Positions 1-8,975 are shown, counted from the first letter of the stretch. The stretch is DNA of 64,000 nucleotides from Planctomycetota bacterium (GCA_020639295.1 JACKGY010000006.1:124001-188000); one strand, 5' to 3'. Numbers and translations: made by a program. Notes: generated by a model from the letters alone, not told the origin.

Positions 1-1
1 G

Positions 2-838
2 GCTCGCAACGCGAGCGACCTGAGCGAGACCCTGCCATCGGCTCCGGCGGGCGTGTGGACGCCGGCCGCGACGCCCGGCCTGGTCTCGATCACGAACATC
101 ACCAACGGCGGCTTCGAGGTGGTGACCATCGGCAGCAGCGGCAATCCGATCAGCACCGACTACTCGCTGCGGGTGGGCAACCTCTACGTCGGCCCCGGTG
201 GTCAGGTGCAGGTGGCGGAGTACTTCCAGGATCGCAACCTCTGGGACGGTGTCGTGGTCAAGGGGCTCGAGCCCTACACGGCCTACATCATCCGGGCTCG
301 GGCACGGAACGCGCTCGGCATCCTCAGCGCCATCGGTCCGGCGATCGTGACCACCACCTCCCTTCTGGGTCCGGCCGCCGCCGGCGAGGTGGGCATCGCC
401 AGCGGTGCCCCCGAGCAGCTGTTCAGCATCAACGGTTCGACCGGCGGAGTCGCCCGCCTGGTCTTCGCGAGCGCCGGCGCGCCCTTCAGCTTCGAGGTCG
501 ACCAGCCGAGCACGATGGCCCAGCCGGCCAACTTCGCGGTGATCGCCTGGTGGGGCGTCCCGAATCAGGTCTGGGAATTCGACATCCCGCCTTACCTCGG
601 CCACGGCCGGCTCGTGTTCACGCCCTGCGACGCCAACCCCGGGCTGCCCGCCTTCAACGTGGTGAGCACCTTCGGTTCGGCCTGCGGCGAGCTGCTCCAG
701 GCCTCGTCGCTGACTCCCTGGACGGCGATCAACTCCGGCATCCCCTATCCGCTGCCGGACATCACCTTCCAGGCGATCGTCGAGGAGAGCCCGGGCGTCT
801 ATGCCGCCGGCAACGCGATCATCTTCCGCTACCAGTGA
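2..838 (+). CDS. Secreted fibronectin-III-like protein, C-terminal part
   Basis: The reading frame is open from the left edge, so the start lies outside the window; the ATG at 53 is internal. The visible 278 residues contain a fibronectin type III-like stretch (ending around the motif PYTAYIIRARARNALG) followed by a beta-rich C-terminal domain with no recognised catalytic motif. This fits a large extracellular or cell-surface protein of the kind planctomycete-like bacteria encode in numbers. Its TGA overlaps the GTG start of the next gene by 3 bases, so the two are probably co-transcribed. The specific role is unknown. Confidence 0.7.
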   Translation, partial: ARNASDLSETLPSAPAGVWTPAATPGLVSITNITNGGFEVVTIGSSGNPISTDYSLRVGNLYVGPGGQVQVAEYFQDRNLWDGVVVKGLEPYTAYIIRARARNALGILSAIGPAIVTTTSLLGPAAAGEVGIASGAPEQLFSINGSTGGVARLVFASAGAPFSFEVDQPSTMAQPANFAVIAWWGVPNQVWEFDIPPYLGHGRLVFTPCDANPGLPAFNVVSTFGSACGELLQASSLTPWTAINSGIPYPLPDITFQAIVEESPGVYAAGNAIIFRYQ

Positions 839-1263
839 GCGACGCCGAGACCGCGAATCGACTGGTCGTGCTGCACGACGGCGACTGCAGCTTCTGCACC
901 GGCTGGGTCCGGCGATTGGCCCGCTGGGATCGCCATGATCGCCTGCGCTTCTGTCCGCTCGGGTCAGCGCGTGGACGCGCGCTCGCGGCACGCATCGGTC
1001 TCGACCCGGATCGACCCAGCACGGTCATCGCGGTCCGCGGCTTCGAGGGGGCCGACGAGGATGCGGCCCGGCGCAGCGCCGCGGTGCTCCGCATCGCCGC
1101 CGAGCTGGGAGGCTGGTTCCGTCTCGCCCTCGTGGGCCGGATCGTCCCCGGCTTCCTGCGTGACGCGCTCTACGACCTGGTCGCCCGTCATCGGCACGCC
1201 CTCGGCGGCGCCGAGACCTGCGTCCTGCGGGATCCCGAGCTCGACCGCCGCCTCCTCCGCTGA
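835..1263 (+). CDS. DCC-family thiol-disulfide oxidoreductase-like protein (DUF393)
   Basis: 142 residues beginning at a GTG that overlaps the TGA of the preceding gene (GTGA). Near the N-terminus the signature LHDGDCSFC carries the Asp-x-x-Cys and Cys-x-x-Cys pattern that names the DCC (DUF393) family, a thioredoxin-like fold group of uncharacterised redox proteins. The rest of the family pattern is present: a hydrophobic strand, a PSTVIAV beta strand, and a C-terminal LYDLVARHRH segment. No signal peptide is visible, so it is probably cytoplasmic. The frame stays open far upstream of 835, but that part is only a shadow of the fibronectin gene. Confidence 0.85.
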   Translation: MSDAETANRLVVLHDGDCSFCTGWVRRLARWDRHDRLRFCPLGSARGRALAARIGLDPDRPSTVIAVRGFEGADEDAARRSAAVLRIAAELGGWFRLALVGRIVPGFLRDALYDLVARHRHALGGAETCVLRDPELDRRLLR

Positions 1264-1403
1264 CGACCGTGGTCTCGACCGTCGCCGGCGCGGATGCGGA
1301 CCGGTGGCCCAGGTGTCCCACTCGCCGCCATCCGACGATCGAAGCGGACTCACCGGCGCTCTCGGCTTGACCCTGACCTCGGGCACTGATCGAATGGCGC
1401 GGC

Positions 1404-3857
1404 ATGGTCGATCCCGCCGCACAGGATGATCACGACGAGGCCTCCTTCTTCCTCGACGGCCTGAGCCAGGGCCCGTCGCCGGCCGAACGCGAGACGGTCA
1501 GGGCGCTGCCGGCCGAGACGGAGGACTTCCGGTTCATCCGCGAGCTCGGTCGCGGCGGCATGGGTGTCGTCTACGAGGCCGAGGACAAGGCCGGCGACCG
1601 ACGCGTGGCGGTCAAGGTCATCGCCGCCGACCTGCGCCTGTCCGAGCAGGCGCTGCAGCGCTTCGAGCGCGAGGCCCGCGCCGCCGCGGCGCTCGGGCAC
1701 CGCAACTGCGTCTTCGTCTACGGCGCCCACCGCGTCCAGGACTCGCCGGCCATCTCGATGGAGCTCATGGACGAGACCCTCGAGGATCGGCTGCGCCTGG
1801 GCGAGCCGATTCCGGTCGAGCTGGCCCTGCGCTGGACCGACGAGGTCCTCCGTGGGCTCGAGGCCGCCCACGCCATCGACCTGATCCACCGCGACGTGAA
1901 ACCGTCGAACGTGTTCCTCGACGCCCGGGGACGGGCGAAGGTCGGCGACTTCGGCCTGACCCGGAAGGCCGAGGAGAACCTGGGCCTGACCCGCAGCGGC
2001 CAGTTTCTCGGCTCACCGCTCTACGCCAGTCCCGAGCAGCTGCGCGGCCGGGCGGTCGATGGCCGCAGCGACATCTACTCGGTCGGCGCGCTGCTCTACG
2101 CCCTGCTCTCCGGCCAGGCGCCGCACCCGGCCACCAACCTCGGCGACCTGATCGCCAGGATCACGACCGAGACGCCCCGGCCCCTGACGGAGTTCCGTCC
2201 CGACCTGCCGCTCGGCCTCGATCAGGTCGTGGCGCGCGCGCTCGCCCGCGAGCCCGAGCAACGATTCGCCGACTGCGCCGCCTTTCGCCGCGCGCTCCTG
2301 CCCTTCCTCGGCGAGGGGCCCAGGTCGGCCTCGCTCGCGCATCGCTTCGCCGCCATGGTGCTCGACTTCATCCTCCTGCTCGCGGTGGACGGTCTCCTCG
2401 GCATGCTCCCCGGCACCTGGAGCGACCTGCTCGGCATCGCCGTCTTCCTCGGCTACTTCGGTCTGCTCGAAGGGCGCGGCGGCTGCGCTCTCGGCAAGTA
2501 CGTCCTCGGCCTACGGGTCACCAGCAGCTCGGCGGCCGCGCCCGGCATCCTCCGGGCGATGGCCCGCGCCGCCGCCTTCCAGCTCCGCCTGCCGCTGGCT
2601 CTCCTCCTCGGCGAGGGCCCGGGCGCCTTGGTCCTCCAGGTCTGGTTCCTCCTGCTCTTCGTGGCGGCCCGACGGCGCAACGGCTACCGCGGCCTGCACG
2701 AATTCGCGACCGGCACGCGGGTGGTCTCGGTGGCGCGTGCCCACGTCGCCGCCCGTCGGGCCCTGCTCGAACACGAGAAGAAGCCCCTGGTGGGCGAGAG
2801 GCCGGGCATCGGCCGGTTCCGGGTCGAGGCCTTCATCCGTGCGACCCCTGGCGGCGAACTGCTGCTGGCCCGCGACCCGAGGCTCGACCGTCCGGTGTGG
2901 ATCCACCGCTTCGACGACCGCGGCCGGACCGGCGCGGCGGACCTGGGCGAGCTCCGCCGCCTCGAGCATCTCGACCTCGACGGCCGCCAGCACGATGTCT
3001 ACGAGGATCCGGGCGGCAGCTCGCTCGACCACTACCGCCGGGCCGGCGCGACGCTCGACTGGCCCCAGGCCCGCGAGGCCATCGTGCACCTGCTCGACCA
3101 CGGAGAGGGGAGGATCCCCGCGCTCGATCGGCTCTGGATCGATCGCGACGGTCATCTGCGCGTGCTGGCCCTCGACGAAGGCAAGGTCGAAGGGGACTTC
3201 GCCGAGGTCATGCGGGCGCTGCTCGGCTCGGCCCATCCCGGTGACTGGCCGGCGGAGGTCCCCGACGAGGCGGCCTCGATTCTCCGCCGCCTCCTGCGCG
3301 CCCGAGAAGCCGGCGAACGACGGCAGCTCGGCCGGCGTCTCGGCGAAGTCACGGCGCTCGCGCCCGGCCTCGGGAGGCTCCACCGTGGCCTCCAGATCGG
3401 CCTCATGGCCCTGCCCTTCGTCGTGCATCTCGGCGACCTGGTGCGCCGGATCGACCGGGCATCGTCCGCGGCCGAGACGGGCCATGCGCTGCTCGCCAAC
3501 GGCCTGTTCAGCATGACGGTCATCGTGGCGCCGCTGGTCGTCCTCGCCTACCTGCTGCGTGGTGGCCTCGACTTCCAGCTCCTGCGTCTACGCCTGGTCG
3601 ACGAACAGGGCGAACGGGCCAAGGCCTGGCAGGCCGCGGCCCGGGCCGCGATGACCTACGCGCCGCTGGCTCTCGCCTCGCTCTCGGGCCGAGCCCTCCA
3701 GGCGATCGGCGCCGGGATCGAGTCGGCCATGATCGTCGCCCTGCTGGTCCCCTTCACCTACCTGGGCCTGGCCCTGGTCAACTTCCTGCGCCCGGAGGCG
3801 GGGCTCCAGGATTCGGTCCTGGGCACGCGGATCCAGCGACGCCCACGCGCCCGTTGA
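1404..3857 (+). CDS. Ser/Thr protein kinase with RDD membrane domain and a degenerate second kinase-RDD half
   Basis: 817 residues. Residues 42-300 form a Hanks-type kinase: glycine loop GRGGMG (49-54), Lys71, catalytic HRDVKPSN (162-169) and DFG (182-184), so it should be active. Residues 309-440 form an RDD-type membrane domain ending GLHEFATGTRV. Residues 470-655 again look like a kinase fold, but the catalytic loop reads RLWIDRDGHL and the DFG position is lost, so this is a likely pseudokinase. Residues 657-810 are a second RDD-like membrane region ending GLQDSVLGTRI, parallel to the first. The protein therefore appears to be an ancient tandem duplication. It should sit in the inner membrane and phosphorylate unknown targets. 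It converges on the ABC permease gene that begins one base after its stop. Confidence 0.92.
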   Translation: MVDPAAQDDHDEASFFLDGLSQGPSPAERETVRALPAETEDFRFIRELGRGGMGVVYEAEDKAGDRRVAVKVIAADLRLSEQALQRFEREARAAAALGHRNCVFVYGAHRVQDSPAISMELMDETLEDRLRLGEPIPVELALRWTDEVLRGLEAAHAIDLIHRDVKPSNVFLDARGRAKVGDFGLTRKAEENLGLTRSGQFLGSPLYASPEQLRGRAVDGRSDIYSVGALLYALLSGQAPHPATNLGDLIARITTETPRPLTEFRPDLPLGLDQVVARALAREPEQRFADCAAFRRALLPFLGEGPRSASLAHRFAAMVLDFILLLAVDGLLGMLPGTWSDLLGIAVFLGYFGLLEGRGGCALGKYVLGLRVTSSSAAAPGILRAMARAAAFQLRLPLALLLGEGPGALVLQVWFLLLFVAARRRNGYRGLHEFATGTRVVSVARAHVAARRALLEHEKKPLVGERPGIGRFRVEAFIRATPGGELLLARDPRLDRPVWIHRFDDRGRTGAADLGELRRLEHLDLDGRQHDVYEDPGGSSLDHYRRAGATLDWPQAREAIVHLLDHGEGRIPALDRLWIDRDGHLRVLALDEGKVEGDFAEVMRALLGSAHPGDWPAEVPDEAASILRRLLRAREAGERRQLGRRLGEVTALAPGLGRLHRGLQIGLMALPFVVHLGDLVRRIDRASSAAETGHALLANGLFSMTVIVAPLVVLAYLLRGGLDFQLLRLRLVDEQGERAKAWQAAARAAMTYAPLALASLSGRALQAIGAGIESAMIVALLVPFTYLGLALVNFLRPEAGLQDSVLGTRIQRRPRAR

Positions 3858-4661
3858 TCAGGCGCTCGCCCGACGCCGATGCACGACGACCGTCGCCCAC
3901 CACGACAGCAGGGCCATGATCGGCGGCACGACGAAGTAGGCGACGCGCAGCGGCCACGAGGCCTCGCCGCTGAGGAGCAGGGCCGGGCGCAGGTAGCCGA
4001 GCGGAGTCAACCAGCCGAGGAAGGAGCCACCCTTCCACATCCGCGCCGTGGTGTCGAGGGCCATGAGCACGAAGACGAGGCTGCCATAGGCCGTGCCCGC
4101 GGCGGCCCGGCTCGGGGCCCGGACCGAGATCAGCGCGGCCAGTCCGCCGAAGGCGGCGGTGACCCCGGCGGCCACCAGCGCAAGGGGCAGGAAGGTGCCG
4201 AAGGGCAGCCCCCCGGCCTCGCCGGCCACGAGGGCGCCCAGCCAGGCGGAGGCCAGGGCCATGAGGGCGAACCACAGACCCTGCAGGAACTGGAACAGCG
4301 CCAGGCTGCGCAACAGAACCGCCCGGTCGAGCGGCGTCGCGAGGACGAGATCGAGCGCGCCACGCGCGCGATCGCCGGCGTAGAGGGCGATCGGGGCGAG
4401 GGCCGGCAGGATGGCGTAGCAGAGCAGGATCAGGGGGTCCTGGAACACCAGGCTGAAGGAGCCTCGGGGGCTGAACATGTCCAGCTGCTCGTGGCCGAAG
4501 AACCGCAGGCTGTGCTTGAAGACCTCGACCAGGGCCCGCTCCTGCGCATAGGTCGGATAGATCAGACCGATGATCAGGCCGACCATCAGGGGAGCGAGAC
4601 CGAAGAGCAGGCTGCCGGTCCGATGACGTCGCCACAGGAAACGGAGCAGAACCGGGCTCAC
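3858..4661 (-). CDS. ABC-2 type transporter permease
   Basis: 267 residues with about six hydrophobic segments and no ATPase motif. It follows the ATPase gene at 4658-5509 with an ATGA overlap, so the two proteins are made together and should form an ABC-2 type (CcmA/NatA-like plus permease) exporter. The first helix (GSLLFGLAPLMVGLIIGLI) is followed by a periplasmic loop and a run of helices. The segment DRARGALDLVLATPLDR resembles the conserved cytoplasmic coupling loop of ABC-2 permeases. The substrate is unknown; position behind regB-regA suggests redox-linked expression. Confidence 0.85.
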   Translation of the reverse strand: MSPVLLRFLWRRHRTGSLLFGLAPLMVGLIIGLIYPTYAQERALVEVFKHSLRFFGHEQLDMFSPRGSFSLVFQDPLILLCYAILPALAPIALYAGDRARGALDLVLATPLDRAVLLRSLALFQFLQGLWFALMALASAWLGALVAGEAGGLPFGTFLPLALVAAGVTAAFGGLAALISVRAPSRAAAGTAYGSLVFVLMALDTTARMWKGGSFLGWLTPLGYLRPALLLSGEASWPLRVAYFVVPPIMALLSWWATVVVHRRRASA

Positions 4662-5509
4662 GAACCGGTCTCCTGATCGAGATGCTCGAAGATCCGCGAC
4701 AGGTCGCAGGGTCGGATCTCGAGATCGATCAGATCCTGCGCGCGCAGGTCGTCGAGAAGATCGGTGACGGAGCCGGTCTGTTCGAGGTCGAAGCGGCTGC
4801 CGTCGCGCCTCTGGCCGCGCACGCGGCGCGGGAAGCGGGCGCGCAGGGCGGCCACCGAGTCGACCAGGCGGAGTCGACCGGCGCTGACCAGGCCGACGCG
4901 GTCGGCGCAGCTCTCGACCTCGGAGAGCACGTGGCTGGAGAAGAGGATGCTCCGCCCGAGCCGAGCCCGTTCGCGGAGGATCTCGAGGAGGCCACGGCGC
5001 ACCAGGGGATCGAGCCCGGTCGTGGGTTCGTCCAGCACCAGGAGCTGCGGATCATGCTGAAGGGCGACGGTGACGCCGATCATCTGCCGCATGCCGGTCG
5101 AATAGCTGGAGCAGGGGCGGCCGAGGGCGGGGCGCGGGAAGCCGAGCCGATCGAGGATCTCGTTCCGGGTAGCCGGCGGCCGACCCTGGAGACCGCTGAA
5201 GAACTCGAGGGTCTCGTGACCGGTCAGGAAGGGCTGGAGGGCGAGATCGCCGGGCAGGTAGCCGATCTCGGCCCGCAGCGCGGCGCGGGTCGCCACGCCT
5301 TCCTGGCCGAGGACGAGGATGCGTCCCGCGGTCGGGCGCACCAGACCCAGGAGGGCGCGGATGGTCGAGGTCTTGCCGGCGCCGTTGGGACCGAGGAAGC
5401 CGAAGACCTCGCCGCGCGCTACGCGGAGATCGAGGTCCGCGACCGCGACCTGCGCGCCATAGCGAACCGTGAGTCCCTCGATGCGGACGGCATCATCCGC
5501 GAGGGGCAT
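4658..5509 (-). CDS. ABC transporter ATP-binding protein (CcmA/NatA type)
   Basis: 283 residues starting at the ATG at 5509 (MPLADDAVRIEGL). Walker A GPNGAGKTS, the ABC signature YSTGMRQ, Walker B LLVLDEPTTGLDP and the H-loop SSHVLSE are all present, followed by the C-terminal extension typical of ABC-2 exporter ATPases. The open frame continues 58 codons upstream, but that part is low-complexity Arg/Ser sequence antisense-like to the response regulator and is rejected. The start overlaps the end of regA by 17 bases, making a regB-regA-ATPase-permease transcription unit likely. Confidence 0.93.
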   Translation of the reverse strand: MPLADDAVRIEGLTVRYGAQVAVADLDLRVARGEVFGFLGPNGAGKTSTIRALLGLVRPTAGRILVLGQEGVATRAALRAEIGYLPGDLALQPFLTGHETLEFFSGLQGRPPATRNEILDRLGFPRPALGRPCSSYSTGMRQMIGVTVALQHDPQLLVLDEPTTGLDPLVRRGLLEILRERARLGRSILFSSHVLSEVESCADRVGLVSAGRLRLVDSVAALRARFPRRVRGQRRDGSRFDLEQTGSVTDLLDDLRAQDLIDLEIRPCDLSRIFEHLDQETGS

Positions 5510-6077
5510 ACTTCTGGAGCTTGCGCTGCAGCGACCGTCGGTGGATTCCGAGTCGCCGTGCGGCCTCCGAGATGTTGCCGCCACAGTCCGCCAGCACGCG
5601 GTTGATGTGTTCCCACTCGACTCGCGCCAGCGAGGGCGCCTTGTAGTCGATCTTGCTCGGATCCAGCACCTCGCCCTCGCCACGCTCGAAGGCGGCGAGG
5701 ATCTCGTCGATGTCGGCCGGCTTCGAGAGGTAGTTGACGGCTCCGAGACGTACGGCCTCGACCGCGGTGGCGATGCTGCCGTAGCCGGTGAGCACGAGGA
5801 TGCGCGTGGAGGGATCGATGTCGAGCAGGTCTCGCACGACCTCGAGGCCGTTGCCGTCCGCCATCTTCAGGTCGACGACGGCCAGCTCGGGCGACTCCTC
5901 GCGCGCCGAGGCGACCGCGGTCGAGCGACCTTCGGCGGTGTGCACCTCGAAGCCACGACGACTGAAGGCGCGGGCGAGGCGCTCGCGCAGCACCGGGTCG
6001 TCATCGACCACGAGGATCGTCGGGGCGTCCGTGGCGGGTTTGATCTCGTCGTGGGCGTCGTTTGGCTGTTCACTCAT
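5493..6077 (-). CDS. regA: Response regulator of the RegA/PrrA/ActR family
   Basis: 194 residues. The receiver domain has the acidic pair in VVDDDP (24-28), the phosphoacceptor Asp69 (VVDLKMADG), Thr97 and Lys119 (SKP). The C-terminal 45 residues form a Fis-type helix-turn-helix (GGNISEAARRLGIHRRSLQR) as in the RegA/PrrA/ActR family; there is no AAA+ domain, so it is not an NtrC-class activator. Start at ATG 6077 overlaps the 3' end of the RegB-like kinase gene by 8 bases. In proteobacteria this family is a global redox regulator of respiration, carbon and nitrogen genes. That it does the same here is inference from the family and from its partner. Confidence 0.9.
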   Translation of the reverse strand: MSEQPNDAHDEIKPATDAPTILVVDDDPVLRERLARAFSRRGFEVHTAEGRSTAVASAREESPELAVVDLKMADGNGLEVVRDLLDIDPSTRILVLTGYGSIATAVEAVRLGAVNYLSKPADIDEILAAFERGEGEVLDPSKIDYKAPSLARVEWEHINRVLADCGGNISEAARRLGIHRRSLQRKLQKYAPRG

Positions 6078-7503
6078 GCCTTCTCGTCTCCATGGCGCGG
6101 ACCACGGCGGCCGGGTCGGTGACCGCGGCATAGACCTCGACCGCTGCGTCGTGTTCCGGGCCACTGTAAGGAATCCGGACCTGCACCGTCGTGCCTCGTC
6201 CCGGTTCCGATTCGATCTCGATGCTCCCGCCGAGCCGTTCGATGACCGACCGCGAGAGGTAAAGTCCGAGGCCCATTCCCCGGCCCGCGGATTTCGTGGT
6301 GTAGAAGGGATCGAAGACCCGCGCAAGGACATCCTCGCTCATTCCCTGGCCTTCGTCGACGACTTCGAGGTCGAATCCCTCCTCGTCCCCGGACAGGGTC
6401 ACGGTAACAAGCTGGTGGGACTCGCTCGCGTCCAGGGCATTCTTCACGAAGGCCCTGAGGGCCCGGGTCAGGGCCCGGCGGGGCAGGACCATGCTGCGCC
6501 GGGCGACGCCACCGGCGCAGCGCAGGCGGATGCGGTCCTGATGGGGCAGGGCCTCGATGACCCACTGGAGCAGCTGACCGAGTTCCGTGGACAGCAGGTG
6601 CTCGCCACTCACCTCTCCGGAGTCGGCCGACATCTGCTCCAGGATCTCCCGACAGCGCTTCAGCTGACTCTTGATCAAATCGAGATCCTCGAGCGCCTCC
6701 CGGAGACCGCCGCCGGCTTCGTGGCGACGTTCCAGGTCATGCTGGAGCTCGCTGGCGGCGATCGCGATGGTCGCCAGGGGCGTCGACAGCTCGTGGGCGG
6801 CGCCGGCCGCGAGGGTGACCAGCGCCTCGATACGATCGTGGCGCGCCTTCTCCTGGCGGGCCTGGAGGAGGTCGGTCTCGCGCACCGCGAGGTCCTCGGT
6901 GATCCGGACCACGAACCAGGCGATGATCAGGGCGACCCCCGAGAAGGAGACGAGCAGACCCCACTGGCGGATTCCCGAGGAGGCGTTCGGCCCCTCGAGG
7001 ATCGGCAGCGGCAGGTGATCGATGAAGAGGAGCGCGAAGCAGAGGACGCTCTGAAAACCGACCGCCCAGGCGAACCGCGGCCGCAGCACGATGGCCGCCA
7101 GGACGACGTGGACGAGATAGAAGATCGAGAAGGGATTGCTGGTTCCCCCGCTCACGTGCAGGAGCGCGGTGAAGGTGAGGACGTCGCCGGCCATGACCAC
7201 GGCCAGGAGGCGTTCGTCCGGGAGGATCTCCCCCTCCTCCCCGGAATCGCGGACGACGCCGCGGTAGCGCCGCTGGAGAAGGCCATTGGTGATCGCGGTC
7301 AGGGAGATGAAGCCGAGGAGCCAGAACAGGGGCAGGCCGACGCCGACGAAGACGGCGACGCCGGCGATCGTGACCAGCTGGCCGACGACGGCAGCCCAGC
7401 GCAGCTTGAGCAACCAGCGCAGGTTGAGACGCAGCCGGGCCCGCCGAGCCTCCTGCTCCGCGGCCGCGCCGGCGCCGATTCCCCTGCTGCTCAGTCTGGC
7501 CAT
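6070..7503 (-). CDS. regB: Redox sensor histidine kinase of the RegB/PrrB/ActS family
   Basis: 477 residues starting at ATG 7503. Six hydrophobic helices (about residues 36-200) include GGTSNPF (119-125), matching the ubiquinone-sensing GGxxNPF motif of RegB. The phosphorylated histidine is His238 (AAHELSTPLATI), and Cys284 in LKRCREIL lies where the redox-active Cys of RegB is found. The ATPase domain follows with an N-box (FVKNALDAS), G1 DEGQGMS and G2 GMGLGLYL. Together with the RegA-type regulator that overlaps its end, it makes a complete RegBA pair. The open frame continues upstream of 7503, but those codons lie inside the repeat element at 7505-7655, so the ATG flush against that element was chosen. 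Confidence 0.92.
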   Translation of the reverse strand: MARLSSRGIGAGAAAEQEARRARLRLNLRWLLKLRWAAVVGQLVTIAGVAVFVGVGLPLFWLLGFISLTAITNGLLQRRYRGVVRDSGEEGEILPDERLLAVVMAGDVLTFTALLHVSGGTSNPFSIFYLVHVVLAAIVLRPRFAWAVGFQSVLCFALLFIDHLPLPILEGPNASSGIRQWGLLVSFSGVALIIAWFVVRITEDLAVRETDLLQARQEKARHDRIEALVTLAAGAAHELSTPLATIAIAASELQHDLERRHEAGGGLREALEDLDLIKSQLKRCREILEQMSADSGEVSGEHLLSTELGQLLQWVIEALPHQDRIRLRCAGGVARRSMVLPRRALTRALRAFVKNALDASESHQLVTVTLSGDEEGFDLEVVDEGQGMSEDVLARVFDPFYTTKSAGRGMGLGLYLSRSVIERLGGSIEIESEPGRGTTVQVRIPYSGPEHDAAVEVYAAVTDPAAVVRAMETRRHE

Positions 7504-7504
7504 G

Positions 7505-7655
7505 GATACTGGCTCACTTGGCTGTTGGTGGCCTCGTTCAGGGGGCGGGGCCTGCGCCGGACGGCGCCTCGACCCTCGAATCCCGGCCCCGACGATACGA
7601 AAGATCGTTCGCGAGGGCCGCCCCCGGGCCACCAACACCCAAGTGTGCCAGTATC
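7505..7655. mobile_element. MITE-like element with IS1-like terminal inverted repeats
   Basis: Two 29-bp arms in inverted orientation (7505-7533 and 7627-7655) match at 27 of 29 positions. Each starts GATACTGGC and includes ACTTGG or close variants, then TGTTGGTGGCC. The 93-bp core has no gene. The same end sequence flanks the transposase gene at 14608-15612, so this looks like a non-autonomous derivative moved by that element or a relative. No clear target duplication is visible. The left tip lies one base from the regB start codon. It lies between the sigma factor gene and regB on the minus strand. Confidence 0.7.
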
Positions 7656-7724
7656 CTCGGACGGCCCATGGCGGACAGGTTCCCCCATGGGGCCATCCAC
7701 GACAAGCCGGTCAGGCTCCGGTTT

Positions 7725-8975
7725 TCAGGCGACCGTGTTGAGATCCTCGAGGACTTCGCCGTCCGGCCCTTCCCGCAGGGCGCGGAGGGCTTCCTCCTGG
7801 AGCTGGCGGATCCGCTCCGAGGAGACGCCGAGGATGGTGCCGATCTCGCCCAGCGTGTGGGGGCGCTTGCAGCCGATCCCGAAGCGGAGCTTCACGATCT
7901 TGCGCAGTCGCGTCGGCAGCTTGGCCACGGTCCGGCCGATGAAAGCGCGAGCGTCGGCCCCGTGGACACGGGCCTCGGGCGCGGGCGCGTCTCGATCCGG
8001 GATGACGTCGGCGAGACCACCATCTTCTTCGTGGCCCACACTGTCGAGGCTGACCAGCCCGCCGGTGACCGTCGGGTTGGCGAGGATCTTGGGCAGGCGG
8101 TAGCGCTTGCCCTGGTAGCGCATGACCTCGGGCAGGGGTTGCCCCTCCTCGCGCTCGCGCGCCACCTTGCGGAGAAGGTGGGTCAGGTGGACGGGCAGCC
8201 GGATCATCCGGCTCTTCTCTTCCAGGGCACGAATCACGCTCTGGCGGATCCAGAGGTAGGCGTAGGTCGAGAAGCGCACCGAGAAGCGGCGATTGAAGGA
8301 CTCGGTCGCCCGCAGGAGGCCGATGTTGCCCTCCTGGATCAGCTCGTCGAAGGTCATCGGGCCGGGCACGAAGCCCCAGGCCACCTTCAGGACCAGGCGC
8401 AGGTTGCGCTCGACCAGCGGCCGACGCACCTCGACGAACTCCTCTCGGGCCTTCGCGATCCGGGCCTCGAGACCGGCGCCGTGGCGGCGGATGGCCTCCT
8501 CGCGGTAGCGATCGAGCGGCCGGGGACGGAAGCCGACGAAGAGCAGGGCCCGGACGAGACGGCGGGTCTTGCGCCGCCGCTGGTAGTGGAAGGGCCGGTC
8601 CGGATTCTTCGCCACGTAGCGGCTGAAGACGGCATGGATGCGGCGCAGATGATCGTCCGGGCCGATCTGGCCCGGCTTCAGGCGCGGCGGTCCCGGAACG
8701 AGCGCCGATCCGGCGATCTCGCTCCGACTCCAGGCCTGGAGGTCCTCCCAGACGGCGGCCAGGGCGCCCTCGGAGTGGAGAAAGGCCTGGGCCCAGGCAT
8801 CGCGGGTCTCCACCAGGCGAGCCAGGACCTCGCGCTCCTCGGCGCGGTCCAGAAGGTCATGGGATTCCACTTCGCGCAGGTAGATGTCCAGGGGCTCGGA
8901 GGCCGCGCGACGGCTCCGGCGGCCGGCCCGGCCTTCCTTAAGGCCTTCATCTACAGCGACTTCGGTCTTGCTCAT
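7725..8975 (-). CDS. RNA polymerase sigma-70 family factor (group 2 / RpoD-RpoS-like)
   Basis: 416 residues. Region 1.2 (EPLDIYLREVESHDLL), region 2 (NLRLVLKVAW, then FDELIQEGNIGLLRATESF and FSTYAYLWIRQSVIRAL), region 3 (RLPVHLTHLLRKV) and region 4 (HTLGEIGTILGVSSERIRQLQ) are all present. Region 2.4 and the region 4 helix-turn-helix are near canonical, so it should recognise promoters like those of the housekeeping factor. An insertion of about 100 residues lies between regions 1.2 and 2.1. The size and lack of an acidic region 1.1 point to a non-essential group 2 factor, for example for stress or stationary phase. It is transcribed divergently from the SufR-like gene. Confidence 0.93.
   Translation of the reverse strand: MSKTEVAVDEGLKEGRAGRRSRRAASEPLDIYLREVESHDLLDRAEEREVLARLVETRDAWAQAFLHSEGALAAVWEDLQAWSRSEIAGSALVPGPPRLKPGQIGPDDHLRRIHAVFSRYVAKNPDRPFHYQRRRKTRRLVRALLFVGFRPRPLDRYREEAIRRHGAGLEARIAKAREEFVEVRRPLVERNLRLVLKVAWGFVPGPMTFDELIQEGNIGLLRATESFNRRFSVRFSTYAYLWIRQSVIRALEEKSRMIRLPVHLTHLLRKVAREREEGQPLPEVMRYQGKRYRLPKILANPTVTGGLVSLDSVGHEEDGGLADVIPDRDAPAPEARVHGADARAFIGRTVAKLPTRLRKIVKLRFGIGCKRPHTLGEIGTILGVSSERIRQLQEEALRALREGPDGEVLEDLNTVA

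Noticed and set aside
55..834. N-terminal extension of the DCC protein frame
   Set aside because: Shadow of the fibronectin-like gene; the GTG at 835 gives the normal family start.
5788..8103. A 771-codon open frame on the plus strand
   Set aside because: Antisense to regA, regB and the sigma factor, with low-complexity Arg/Gly/Glu sequence; a by-product of high GC content.
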